Made by a program: the position numbers and the translations under genes. From Clostridiales bacterium (lineage in GTDB: Bacteria > Bacillota > Clostridia > Christensenellales > Christensenellaceae), in contig QAKS01000092.1 in assembly GCA_003343685.1 (NCBI GenBank), positions 6,364 to 25,497 on the forward strand: DNA of 19,134 bases, given 5' to 3'. How positions within the stretch are numbered: the first letter of the stretch is position 1; the number at the start of each line of letters is the position of its first letter. The notes beneath the pieces are model-generated. The model was not told where the DNA came from, did no database searches, and was given only the letters and a program-made list of their open reading frames with translations. This document shows positions 13,591-19,134 of the stretch, in pieces.

Positions 13591-16023
13591 ATGAACCTAC
13601 CGGAAATCGAAAAGAAATGGCAGAAGAAATGGACCGAAACCGGACTGTATGACTACGACGAAACGAGCGACAAGCCAAAGCACTATGTGCTTGAGATGTT
13701 TTCCTATCCCTCCGGCGCCAAGCTGCACATCGGCCATTGGTATAACTACGGTCTGACAGACACCTATGCCCGCTATAAGAGAATGACCGGCTACAATGTC
13801 TTTCATCCCATGGGCTTTGACGCGTTCGGTCTGCCTGCCGAAAACTATGCCATCAAGACAGGCATTCATCCAAAGGACTCCACCATCACCAACATAGAGA
13901 CGATGGAGCACCAGCTGAAGGCAATGGGCGCATCCTTTGACTGGAACTTTGAGCTGAAAACCTGTATGCCCGAGTATTACAAATGGACGCAGTGGTGCTT
14001 TCTCCAGCTCTATAAGCACGGGCTGGCATACCGGAAGGAGGCGCCGGTCAATTGGTGTCCCAACTGCAACACGGTTCTCGCCAACGAACAGGTTGTAGAA
14101 GGCTGTTGCGAACGGTGCCACACGCCCGTCACCAGAAAGCACCTGACCCAATGGTTCTTCAAAATTACAGATTACGCGGAGGAGTTGCTCTCCGGTCTCG
14201 ACACCATTGACTGGCCCGAGCGCACCAAGCTGATGCAGAGAAACTGGATCGGCAAATCCAAAGGCGGTGAAGTCAAGTTCCAAATCGACGGAGGGGGCGA
14301 TTTTACTGTGTTTACCACCCGTGCGGACACGTTGTTCGGCTGCACATACGTGGTTCTTTCTCCCGAGCATCCGCTTGTAGACAGCATTACAACGCCCGAA
14401 AACAAAGAGGCCGTAGAGGCATACAAGGAGTACGCAGCCCGCGCCAGCGAAATAGACCGCCTTTCCACAACCCGGGAAAAGACCGGCGTCTTCACCGGCA
14501 GCTACGCCGTCAATCCCATTAACGGCCGCAAAGTGCCCATCTGGCTGGCCGATTACGTTCTCGCCACCTATGGCACAGGCGCGGTGATGGCCGTCCCCGC
14601 CCATGACGAGCGCGACTTTGAATTTGCCGCCAAATATAACCTGCCCATAGAGCGCGTCATAAAGGCAAAGGACGGCAGCGGCGAGGACGACGCACTGCCC
14701 TATACATCCCACGACGGCATCGCGGTAAACAGCGGTTTTATCGACGGCATGTCTACACCCGACGCCATAAAAGCCGTGCTTTCCCAGCTGTCCGAGACAA
14801 ATCAGGGCGGCGAAAAGGTCAACTACCGCCTGCGTGACTGGCTGATTTCCCGCCAGCGCTATTGGGGCGCTCCCATTCCGATGATCTATTGCGACAAGTG
14901 CGGAGAAGTACCGGTCCCCGAAGATCAGCTGCCCGTAGAGCTTCCCTATGACGTGGACTTCACGCCGGACGGAACATCTCCGCTCGCCAAGCACACGGGA
15001 TTTGTTGAGACGACCTGCCCCATTTGCGGCGGCAAGGCGCGGCGCGATGTGGATACGATGGACACTTTTGTCTGCTCCAGCTGGTATTATCTGCGCTATC
15101 CCAACAATAAAAACGATCACGAAGCATGGAACCGTGAGCGTACCGATAAGCTTCTGCCCGTAGATAAATATGTTGGCGGCGCGGAACACGCGTGTATGCA
15201 CCTGCTCTACTCCCGTTTCTTCACCAAAGCATTCCGCGACATGGGGTATCTCGACTTTGACGAGCCGTTCCAGAGCCTTGTTCATCAGGGGGTAATTCTG
15301 GGGCCGGATGGAGAGCGCATGAGCAAATCGCGCGGCAATGTGGTCTCACCTGACGAATACGTCAGCAAATACGGCTCCGATGCCTTCCGCATGTATCTGG
15401 GCTTCGGATTTTCCTATACCGAGGGCGGGCCGTGGAACGCCGACGGCATCCATGCCGTATACAAATATCTGGAACGCGTCGAGCGTATTGTAGATCGGTT
15501 CTTCGGCGAGCCGGACCAAACAACAGACAAGATGGGAGAGGCGGAAAAAAAGCTGAACTTCGTGCTTCACAATACCATCAAGAGCGTATCGCATGACATT
15601 GAGATTTTTTCCTTCAACACAGCTATTGCGCGCCTTATGGAGCTGACAAACGCCATGTACCGTTACAGTGAGGGCGCTGTCAATGTGGACTTTGCCCGTG
15701 ATACAGCAAAAAAACTGCTTCTCATGCTCGCTCCTTTTGCGCCGCATTTTGCGGAAGAGCTTTGGGAGCGTATTGGAGAAAGCTACAGCATCTTCAATCG
15801 CGACTTCCCCGTTTTCGACGAAAAGGCTCTCGTAGAGGATGAAATTACCTATCCCCTGCAGGTCAACGGGAAAATCCGCACACGCTTTACCGTACCGCGG
15901 GATATGTCCAAGGAGGATATTGAGAAATACGTAATGGAAAACCATGCGGACTGCTTTGCCGGCAAGACCGTCGCCAAGCTGATTGTCGTTCCGGGCCGCA
16001 TCGTAAACGTAGTTGTAAAATAA
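13591..16023 (+). CDS. leuS: Leucyl-tRNA synthetase
   Basis: Charges tRNA-Leu with leucine in the cytoplasm. 810 aa, a normal bacterial length. Class I motifs are intact: H-I-G-H at residues 46-49 and R-M-S-K-S at 576-580. A four-Cys zinc site follows W-C-P-N-C (about 157-175, ending C-E-R-C). The CP1 editing domain shows T-T-R-A-D-T-L-F-G and [15 protein letters not shown], so post-transfer editing should work. A second Cys pair (C-D-K-C, later C-P-I-C) lies before the C-S-S-W-Y-Y-L-R segment. The C-terminal part is the anticodon-binding helical bundle plus a small LeuS-specific domain. The ATG at 13591 has an AGAGAGG-type ribosome binding site 8 nt upstream. Regulated by the leucine T-box immediately upstream and terminated at 16032-16056. 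Confidence 0.98.
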   Translation: MNLPEIEKKWQKKWTETGLYDYDETSDKPKHYVLEMFSYPSGAKLHIGHWYNYGLTDTYARYKRMTGYNVFHPMGFDAFGLPAENYAIKTGIHPKDSTITNIETMEHQLKAMGASFDWNFELKTCMPEYYKWTQWCFLQLYKHGLAYRKEAPVNWCPNCNTVLANEQVVEGCCERCHTPVTRKHLTQWFFKITDYAEELLSGLDTIDWPERTKLMQRNWIGKSKGGEVKFQIDGGGDFTVFTTRADTLFGCTYVVLSPEHPLVDSITTPENKEAVEAYKEYAARASEIDRLSTTREKTGVFTGSYAVNPINGRKVPIWLADYVLATYGTGAVMAVPAHDERDFEFAAKYNLPIERVIKAKDGSGEDDALPYTSHDGIAVNSGFIDGMSTPDAIKAVLSQLSETNQGGEKVNYRLRDWLISRQRYWGAPIPMIYCDKCGEVPVPEDQLPVELPYDVDFTPDGTSPLAKHTGFVETTCPICGGKARRDVDTMDTFVCSSWYYLRYPNNKNDHEAWNRERTDKLLPVDKYVGGAEHACMHLLYSRFFTKAFRDMGYLDFDEPFQSLVHQGVILGPDGERMSKSRGNVVSPDEYVSKYGSDAFRMYLGFGFSYTEGGPWNADGIHAVYKYLERVERIVDRFFGEPDQTTDKMGEAEKKLNFVLHNTIKSVSHDIEIFSFNTAIARLMELTNAMYRYSEGAVNVDFARDTAKKLLLMLAPFAPHFAEELWERIGESYSIFNRDFPVFDEKALVEDEITYPLQVNGKIRTRFTVPRDMSKEDIEKYVMENHADCFAGKTVAKLIVVPGRIVNVVVK

Positions 16024-16031
16024 ACTCAATT

Positions 16032-16056
16032 GCTCCGGCTTTGTCCGGAGCTTTTT
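16032..16056 (+). terminator. leuS terminator (copy 1 of a 22-nt repeat)
   Basis: A perfect 7-bp stem GCTCCGG (16032-16038) / CCGGAGC (16045-16051), 6-nt loop and TTTTT tail, 8 nt after the leuS stop. Its part 16035-16056 recurs base for base at 18325-18346. Confidence 0.9.
16035..16056 (+). repeat. 22-bp direct repeat, copy 1
   Basis: Identical over 22 bases to 18325-18346. The two copies bracket the WYL / Ada-like / HIRAN gene group, with a spacing of 2290 bp. This copy is part of the intact leuS terminator. Confidence 0.8.
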
Positions 16057-16133
16057 GTATTCTCGCATCGGCAATGCAACAGCAGCATGAAATACACAAA
16101 GAGAGAACCAATATCATAAGGGAGTAAACGATC

Positions 16134-17126
16134 ATGGCAAAAGGGAATAACCAACGGCTGAAGCTGCTGTACCTTACGAAAATACTGCTGAGCGAGACGG
16201 ACGAAACGCACGGACTCTCCATGCCGGAAATCGTCTCTCGGCTCGCCGCGCAGGACGTCGCTGCCGACAGGAAAACGCTTTATTCCGATTTTGAAGAACT
16301 GCGAAAGTTCGGTCTCGACGTGATCGGCGGGAAAGAAGGAAAACATTTCCTATATCGTATCGTTTCCAGAGACTTTGAACTTCCGGAGTTGAAGCTGCTG
16401 GTGGATTCAGTTCAAGCAGCAAAATTCATCACGGAAAAAAAGTCCCACGCTCTCATCAGAAAGCTGGAACGTCTGGTCAGCGTCCATGAGGCAAAACAGC
16501 TCCAAAGGCAGGTGCTGATCAGCGGACGAGTCAAGACGATGAACGAGAGCATTTACTATAACGTCGATAAACTCCACACGGCCATCAACATGGATCGTCA
16601 GATTTGTTTTCAATATTTTCAATGGAACGTAGAAAAGCAGCAGGCGCTTCGCCACGACGGCGCTTTGTATCACGTCAGCCCGTGGCGTCTGCTTTGGGAC
16701 GATGAATACTATTACCTTGTGGCGTACGACGCCGAAAGCTGCATACTGAAACACTATCGGGTAGACAAGATGCTTCACATCACCGTTCTGAACAAAGCGC
16801 GGGAGGGGCAGGAGCAAGCGACAGCGTCCGATCTGGCGGCTTACTCCAAGGCTCTGTTCGGGATGTTCGGCGGTGAAAAGACACGCGTGACGCTGGAGGT
16901 CTCCAACAAGCTTGCCGGCGTGCTGATCGACCGATTCGGCAAAGAGATCCCCATTATACAGGCTGGGGCGGATCATTTCAGAACGATTGTCGAAGTCGTG
17001 CCGAGCAGTATATTCCTCAGTTGGGTCATGTCCTTCGGTGAGAATATCAAGGTTGTCGCTCCGGACAGCGTGCTGAACGCTCTGAGGCAGCTTCTCCGAG
17101 AATTAAACGGCATCTACCGCCCTTAA
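16134..17126 (+). CDS. WYL-domain transcriptional regulator
   Basis: A 330-aa predicted DNA-binding regulator. Residues 1-75 form a winged helix-turn-helix (recognition part D-R-K-T-L-Y-S-D-F-E-E-L, about 45-56). Residues about 145-215 form the WYL domain, with Y-H-V-S-P-W-R-L-L at the place of the usual strand and the arginine-containing R-V-D-K-M at its end. The rest is the C-terminal WCX region (about 245-325, ending in R-Q-L-L-R-E-L). WYL domains are thought to bind nucleic acid or nucleotides, and such regulators often control defence or DNA-damage genes. GGGAG is 9 nt upstream of the ATG. A strong terminator separates it from the next two genes, so it is not simply their first cistron, but it is the obvious candidate to regulate them. 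Confidence 0.92.
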   Translation: MAKGNNQRLKLLYLTKILLSETDETHGLSMPEIVSRLAAQDVAADRKTLYSDFEELRKFGLDVIGGKEGKHFLYRIVSRDFELPELKLLVDSVQAAKFITEKKSHALIRKLERLVSVHEAKQLQRQVLISGRVKTMNESIYYNVDKLHTAINMDRQICFQYFQWNVEKQQALRHDGALYHVSPWRLLWDDEYYYLVAYDAESCILKHYRVDKMLHITVLNKAREGQEQATASDLAAYSKALFGMFGGEKTRVTLEVSNKLAGVLIDRFGKEIPIIQAGADHFRTIVEVVPSSIFLSWVMSFGENIKVVAPDSVLNALRQLLRELNGIYRP

Positions 17127-17142
17127 AAAACGCTTTATGCAG

Positions 17143-17177
17143 GCGTCGGTCTTCAAAACCGACGCTTTTCTTTTTTA
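17143..17177 (+). terminator. Terminator after the WYL regulator gene
   Basis: A perfect 8-bp stem GCGTCGGT (17143-17150) / ACCGACGC (17158-17165), 7-nt loop, then TTTTCTTTTTT. It starts about 16 nt after the stop of the regulator. Confidence 0.9.
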
Positions 17178-17206
17178 CTGGTAGGTTTTTCGGACACATA
17201 TGTTTA

Positions 17207-17212
17207 TATAAT
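17207..17212 (+). promoter_or_regulatory. -10 element before the Ada-like/HIRAN gene pair
   Basis: TATAAT at 17207-17212; the -35 position is poor (GGTTTT-like), which is compatible with activator control, for example by the neighbouring WYL protein. It leaves a leader of about 40 nt before the ATG at 17258, with GGAAAGGAG 8 nt upstream of that ATG. Confidence 0.5.
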
Positions 17213-17257
17213 GAAAGCATAAAGACCCCCCGAGCGGTTTGGAAAGGAGTTTTCACT

Positions 17258-17881
17258 ATGAAGACAATGATTATTCTGTCTGGATGCAGCGTCTATCATG
17301 AACGCGACTGTCACCATCTAAAGAGAACGCCGAGGAACAAATGGGAGAGCATCACAACAGAGGAAGCGGAAAAACGGCATTACCGTCCCTGTGCACACTG
17401 CGGAACTGTCGGGTTCCATATGCGGTATGAGCAGAAGGTTTTGGACCGCATTATCAAAGGAAGGAATATGGAATATAGAGTCGTTCGTAATGCGATGTAT
17501 GTGAAGACCGACATAAGCTGCTGGAAAATCGTCTATAATCCCGCAAAGCTATACTATATGCTCTATCACAGAAATCGTTCGGCTGAACCGCTCGACTTCA
17601 ACCACCCTGAACGAGAGGAATATCATCGGCAGACGGATAAGAAAAGCGCGGCCACAATGGCGGAACTGTTTCAATACCTTCGGAGCCATGACGCGTTCAG
17701 GAAATCCGAACAGAACGCTGCCGGCAACCTGAAAAAGATAAACGTCAGTTCCAAATATCGGGCTCAATACCGCTCGAAGGTTTTGAAAAAGCAGCGGCGG
17801 AAAGAGCGCGTGCGGTTGGAAAAACTGTTTGCGGCTATTGAGCAGAATAATCCGGAATATGCGGCGTTAGCGTTCCACTGA
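17258..17881 (+). CDS. Ada-like zinc-ribbon protein with basic helical C-terminus, unknown function
   Basis: A 207-aa protein. Residues 14-48 have the ligand spacing H-x3-C-x26-C-x2-C (H14, C18, C45, C48), the same spacing as the four Cys of the Ada N-terminal metal-binding domain (C38, C42, C69, C72 in E. coli Ada), with R-P-C-x-x-C also matching. The first ligand, the methyl acceptor in Ada, is His here, so methyl transfer is unlikely; a structural or DNA-binding zinc ribbon is more likely. Similar Y-H-x3-C ribbons occur as add-on domains in nucleases and other proteins. Residues 60-140 have no motif I recognise. Residues 160-195 are very Lys/Arg-rich and helical, suggesting nucleic-acid binding. 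A strong ribosome binding site (AAAGGAG, 8 nt) precedes the ATG. The HIRAN gene follows after 32 bp, almost certainly in the same transcript. Confidence 0.8.
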   Translation: MKTMIILSGCSVYHERDCHHLKRTPRNKWESITTEEAEKRHYRPCAHCGTVGFHMRYEQKVLDRIIKGRNMEYRVVRNAMYVKTDISCWKIVYNPAKLYYMLYHRNRSAEPLDFNHPEREEYHRQTDKKSAATMAELFQYLRSHDAFRKSEQNAAGNLKKINVSSKYRAQYRSKVLKKQRRKERVRLEKLFAAIEQNNPEYAALAFH

Positions 17882-17913
17882 TCTCACAACATATAAGGAA
17901 AGGAGACTTCAAA

Positions 17914-18249
17914 ATGAAAGCAATCTATTTCACACTAACGGGAACAAAGTACGAATACGGCGACAAATTTATGGAGCCGGATATGAGCGTCAGTCTTGTC
18001 AAGGAGCCTGACAACAAGTACGATAAGGAAGCTATTCGGGTAGAAATGGACGGGCTCGGTAAAGTCGGGTATATAGCGAACAGTCCCTACACCGTCCTTG
18101 GGGAAAGTCTGAGCGCGGGCAGGCTTTATGACCGCATCGGAAATACCGCAGCGGGGCGTATACTCTATAAACTGCCCGGTGGTGTTTTATGCACGCTCGA
18201 CGAAGGCAGCATCGTGTATGAGCCATTGACAGAAGACGCTGAAAATTGA
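17914..18249 (+). CDS. Small stand-alone HIRAN-domain protein
   Basis: A 111-aa protein that is almost entirely a HIRAN domain: L-T-G-T-K-Y-E-Y-G at 8-16, L-V-K-E-P-D-N-K-Y-D-K-E-A-I-R-V at about 28-43, and G-K-V-G-Y-I-A-N-S at about 49-57. In larger proteins (Rad5/HLTF helicases) HIRAN binds 3' ends of single-stranded DNA at damaged or stalled forks; bacterial stand-alone copies are uncharacterised. The second half (S-A-G-R-L-Y-D-R-I-G, then G-G-V-L-C-T-L) matches what I recall of the Firmicutes small-HIRAN group. AAAGGAG lies 8 nt upstream of the ATG. Second gene of a pair with the Ada-like ribbon protein and followed by a terminator. Confidence 0.88.
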   Translation: MKAIYFTLTGTKYEYGDKFMEPDMSVSLVKEPDNKYDKEAIRVEMDGLGKVGYIANSPYTVLGESLSAGRLYDRIGNTAAGRILYKLPGGVLCTLDEGSIVYEPLTEDAEN

Positions 18250-18262
18250 AAACGATACAAAA

Positions 18263-18298
18263 GAAATCGACTTCATACATGAAGCCGATTTCTTTTTT
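18263..18298 (+). terminator. Terminator after the HIRAN gene
   Basis: 13-base arms at 18263-18275 and 18280-18292 pair with a single A/C mismatch, with a 4-nt loop, followed by TTTTTT. It starts 13 nt after the HIRAN stop. Confidence 0.85.
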
Positions 18299-18316
18299 CA
18301 GCTCTCACACCGCACT

Positions 18317-18347
18317 TCTCCGCGCCGGCTTTGTCCGGAGCTTTTTT
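18317..18347 (+). terminator. Second, degenerate terminator copy
   Basis: Resembles the leuS terminator, but the left arm is interrupted by a few extra bases (CTCCG-CGC-CGG), so only CTCCG/CGGAG or CCGG/CCGG can pair before the TTTTTT run. It follows a complete terminator by about 20 nt, so it is not needed by the HIRAN transcript and looks like a leftover duplicate. Confidence 0.55.
18325..18346 (+). repeat. 22-bp direct repeat, copy 2
   Basis: Identical to 16035-16056. It ends 1 bp before the perfect palindrome starting at 18348 and marks the right side of the possible cassette. Confidence 0.8.
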
Positions 18348-18385
18348 ATATCCTAAAAACACTCGAATGAGTGTTTTTAGGATAT
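18348..18385. repeat. Perfect 17-bp inverted repeat with GAAT loop
   Basis: Arms 18348-18364 and 18369-18385 are perfect reverse complements (left arm begins ATATCCTAAAAACACTC) around a 4-nt GAAT centre. It lies beyond two terminators, so plus-strand RNA should rarely reach it. A DNA-level role (repeat element, recombination or protein-binding site) or a terminator for a minus-strand transcript are both possible. Confidence 0.85.
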
Positions 18386-18755
18386 CCGCCCTTCTGTATC
18401 GGGCGTCAAGAAGAAATATGAAGAAAATCTTTAAAGCACTTGCTTCCGACTACAGGTTTATTATACTGCCCTTTTATTTTGTTTTTGTAAAATCACTGTA
18501 CAGCTTTCGTCATTTTTGCCATCCGAAAGCATTAAGGAGGACACCCGACAGGCATCCCCCCGTTTGGAGAAATATGAAAAAATGTATTTGTAACCGTTCA
18601 TTACTATGTGTTTATTATCGCACCCCATTGTGACCGTTTTGTAATGGTACTGTGTAATTTTGCTGCAAGCTGCGTCTGCACAGAACGTCAAACCTTTGTT
18701 CTATGCACCAAAACAGACGGCCTCTTGTCTGTCGCGCGATTCACGGCGCTGTATT
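18386..18755. other. 370-bp stretch without a convincing gene
   Basis: Short open frames exist on both strands (for example ATG at 18418 on plus and a 76-codon frame ending at 18461 on minus), but they are Cys/Arg/His-rich, lack homologous-looking motifs and mostly lack ribosome binding sites; AAGGAGG at 18534-18540 has no start codon at the right distance. A minus-strand TATAAT lies near 18470. From the character of the translations I suspect an interspersed repeat, but I could not verify it. The segment 18713-18732 is the terminator of the DUF1622 gene. Confidence 0.4.
18709..18735 (-). terminator. Terminator of the DUF1622 gene
   Basis: On the minus strand, ACAGAC and GTCTGT (18727-18732 and 18713-18718) form a 6-bp stem with an 8-nt loop, followed by TTTT. 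It lies about 25 nt after the stop at 18756. Confidence 0.6.
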
Positions 18756-19085
18756 TTACTGCAGCCGTTTCTCCTCGTTTTTAATCTCCCAGTTGATGAG
18801 AAAGGTCAGCGCCCCCCGCAAAAGAATAATAGCGCCCAGAATGGCCAGTTCGCTCCACTCCCGCACGATGACCGTTCTTAAAACCTCTCCGCCCATTTTA
18901 AACTCCAGAGCAAGGGCAATTCCCTTTGCCAGATCCAGTCTCAGCGACCCGTCATGCTTGAAATATTTTACAATCGACTTGACAACGGAGATCAGCAGCA
19001 CAATCACACCCGCCGCCTCACAAAGCAAAATGCCCGCCTGCACCACATAGCTGAAAATACTTTCCGCCTGCGTTAAAAATTCCAT
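18756..19085 (-). CDS. DUF1622 family membrane protein
   Basis: A 109-aa integral membrane protein of the DUF1622 family, function unknown. Three hydrophobic stretches are visible: about residues 12-36 (V-V-Q-A-G-I-L-L-C-E-A-A-G-V-I), a moderately hydrophobic middle after the charged loop K-S-I-V-K-Y-F-K (L-R-L-D-L-A-K-G-I-A-L-A-L-E-F-K, the family's most typical segment), and about 82-100 (L-A-I-L-G-A-I-I-L-L-R-G-A-L). It ends with a charged E-I-K-N-E-E-K-R tail. The frame can start at GTG 19103, but AGGAGG lies 4 nt before the ATG at 19085, which settles the start. A possible minus-strand TATATT lies further upstream near the window edge. Confidence 0.88.
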   Translation of the reverse strand: MEFLTQAESIFSYVVQAGILLCEAAGVIVLLISVVKSIVKYFKHDGSLRLDLAKGIALALEFKMGGEVLRTVIVREWSELAILGAIILLRGALTFLINWEIKNEEKRLQ

Positions 19086-19134
19086 AACTCCTCCTGTCGG
19101 CACATGAATATACTGTGCTGCCGTTTTTCTACGC

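Noticed and set aside
13226..13594. 122-codon plus-strand open frame before leuS
   Set aside because: Its sequence is the leuS promoter and T-box RNA; the translation has no motif and its start lies upstream of the promoter.
13597..15285. 562-codon open frame on the minus strand opposite leuS
   Set aside because: Antisense shadow of leuS, whose HIGH and KMSKS motifs are on the plus strand; no ribosome binding site and no domain.
17258..17881. Calling the zinc-ribbon protein an Ada methyltransferase
   Set aside because: The acceptor Cys is His, there is no second methyltransferase domain with a P-C-H-R-V motif and no AraC-type helix-turn-helix.
18331..18633. Possible 100-codon plus-strand gene
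   Set aside because: It starts in a terminator, runs through the perfect palindrome and has no plausible domain.

Overview
The window looks like chromosomal DNA of a low-to-mid GC Gram-positive anaerobe of the class Clostridia, most likely Lachnospiraceae-like. The basis is a leucine T-box in front of leuS, a single-chain clostridial-type PurL with a fused glutaminase, strong AGGAGG-type ribosome binding sites, a phasin-like/UbiB-like pair in an apparently anaerobic gene set, and a DUF1622 membrane protein. No rRNA, tRNA, CRISPR array, IS element or phage structural gene was found. The family assignment comes from recognising protein families, not from a search.

Layout. (1) 1-2048: a possible interspersed repeat or gene tail at the left edge, a bidirectional terminator, and a secreted right-handed beta-helix protein on the minus strand whose best promoter implies a nearly leaderless mRNA. 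(2) 2055-5353: a minus-strand amidohydrolase diverges from a plus-strand group (one-TM coiled-coil protein, phasin-like protein, UbiB/ABC1 kinase-like protein). The two divergent promoters share a palindromic -10 region. (3) 5356-5754: a small exported protein whose lipobox has Arg in place of Cys, convergent with the UbiB-like gene with only 2 bp between stop codons. (4) 13220 down to 5882: a tightly packed minus-strand operon, DUF1015 - aspartate kinase - AEC transporter - purL, read from a good sigma-A promoter at 13259-13287. (5) 13326-16056: the leucine T-box riboswitch and leuS. (6) 16057-18347: an accessory-looking cassette with a WYL regulator, an Ada-like zinc-ribbon protein and a small HIRAN protein. 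It is bounded on both sides by the same 22-nt terminator sequence. (7) 18348-18755: a perfect 17-bp palindrome followed by about 370 bp with no convincing gene. (8) 18756-19085: a DUF1622 membrane protein on the minus strand.

How the parts relate. leuS expression is controlled by uncharged tRNA-Leu through the T-box. The four-gene operon joins amino-acid metabolism (aspartate kinase, a DUF1015 protein with a ParB/SerK-like DGNH motif, an AEC-type exporter) to the glutamine-consuming fourth step of purine synthesis. The most promising candidate for an undescribed system is the WYL / Ada-like ribbon / HIRAN cassette. All three parts belong to families tied to DNA or DNA-damage recognition, and the cassette lies between duplicated terminator sequences as if inserted downstream of leuS.
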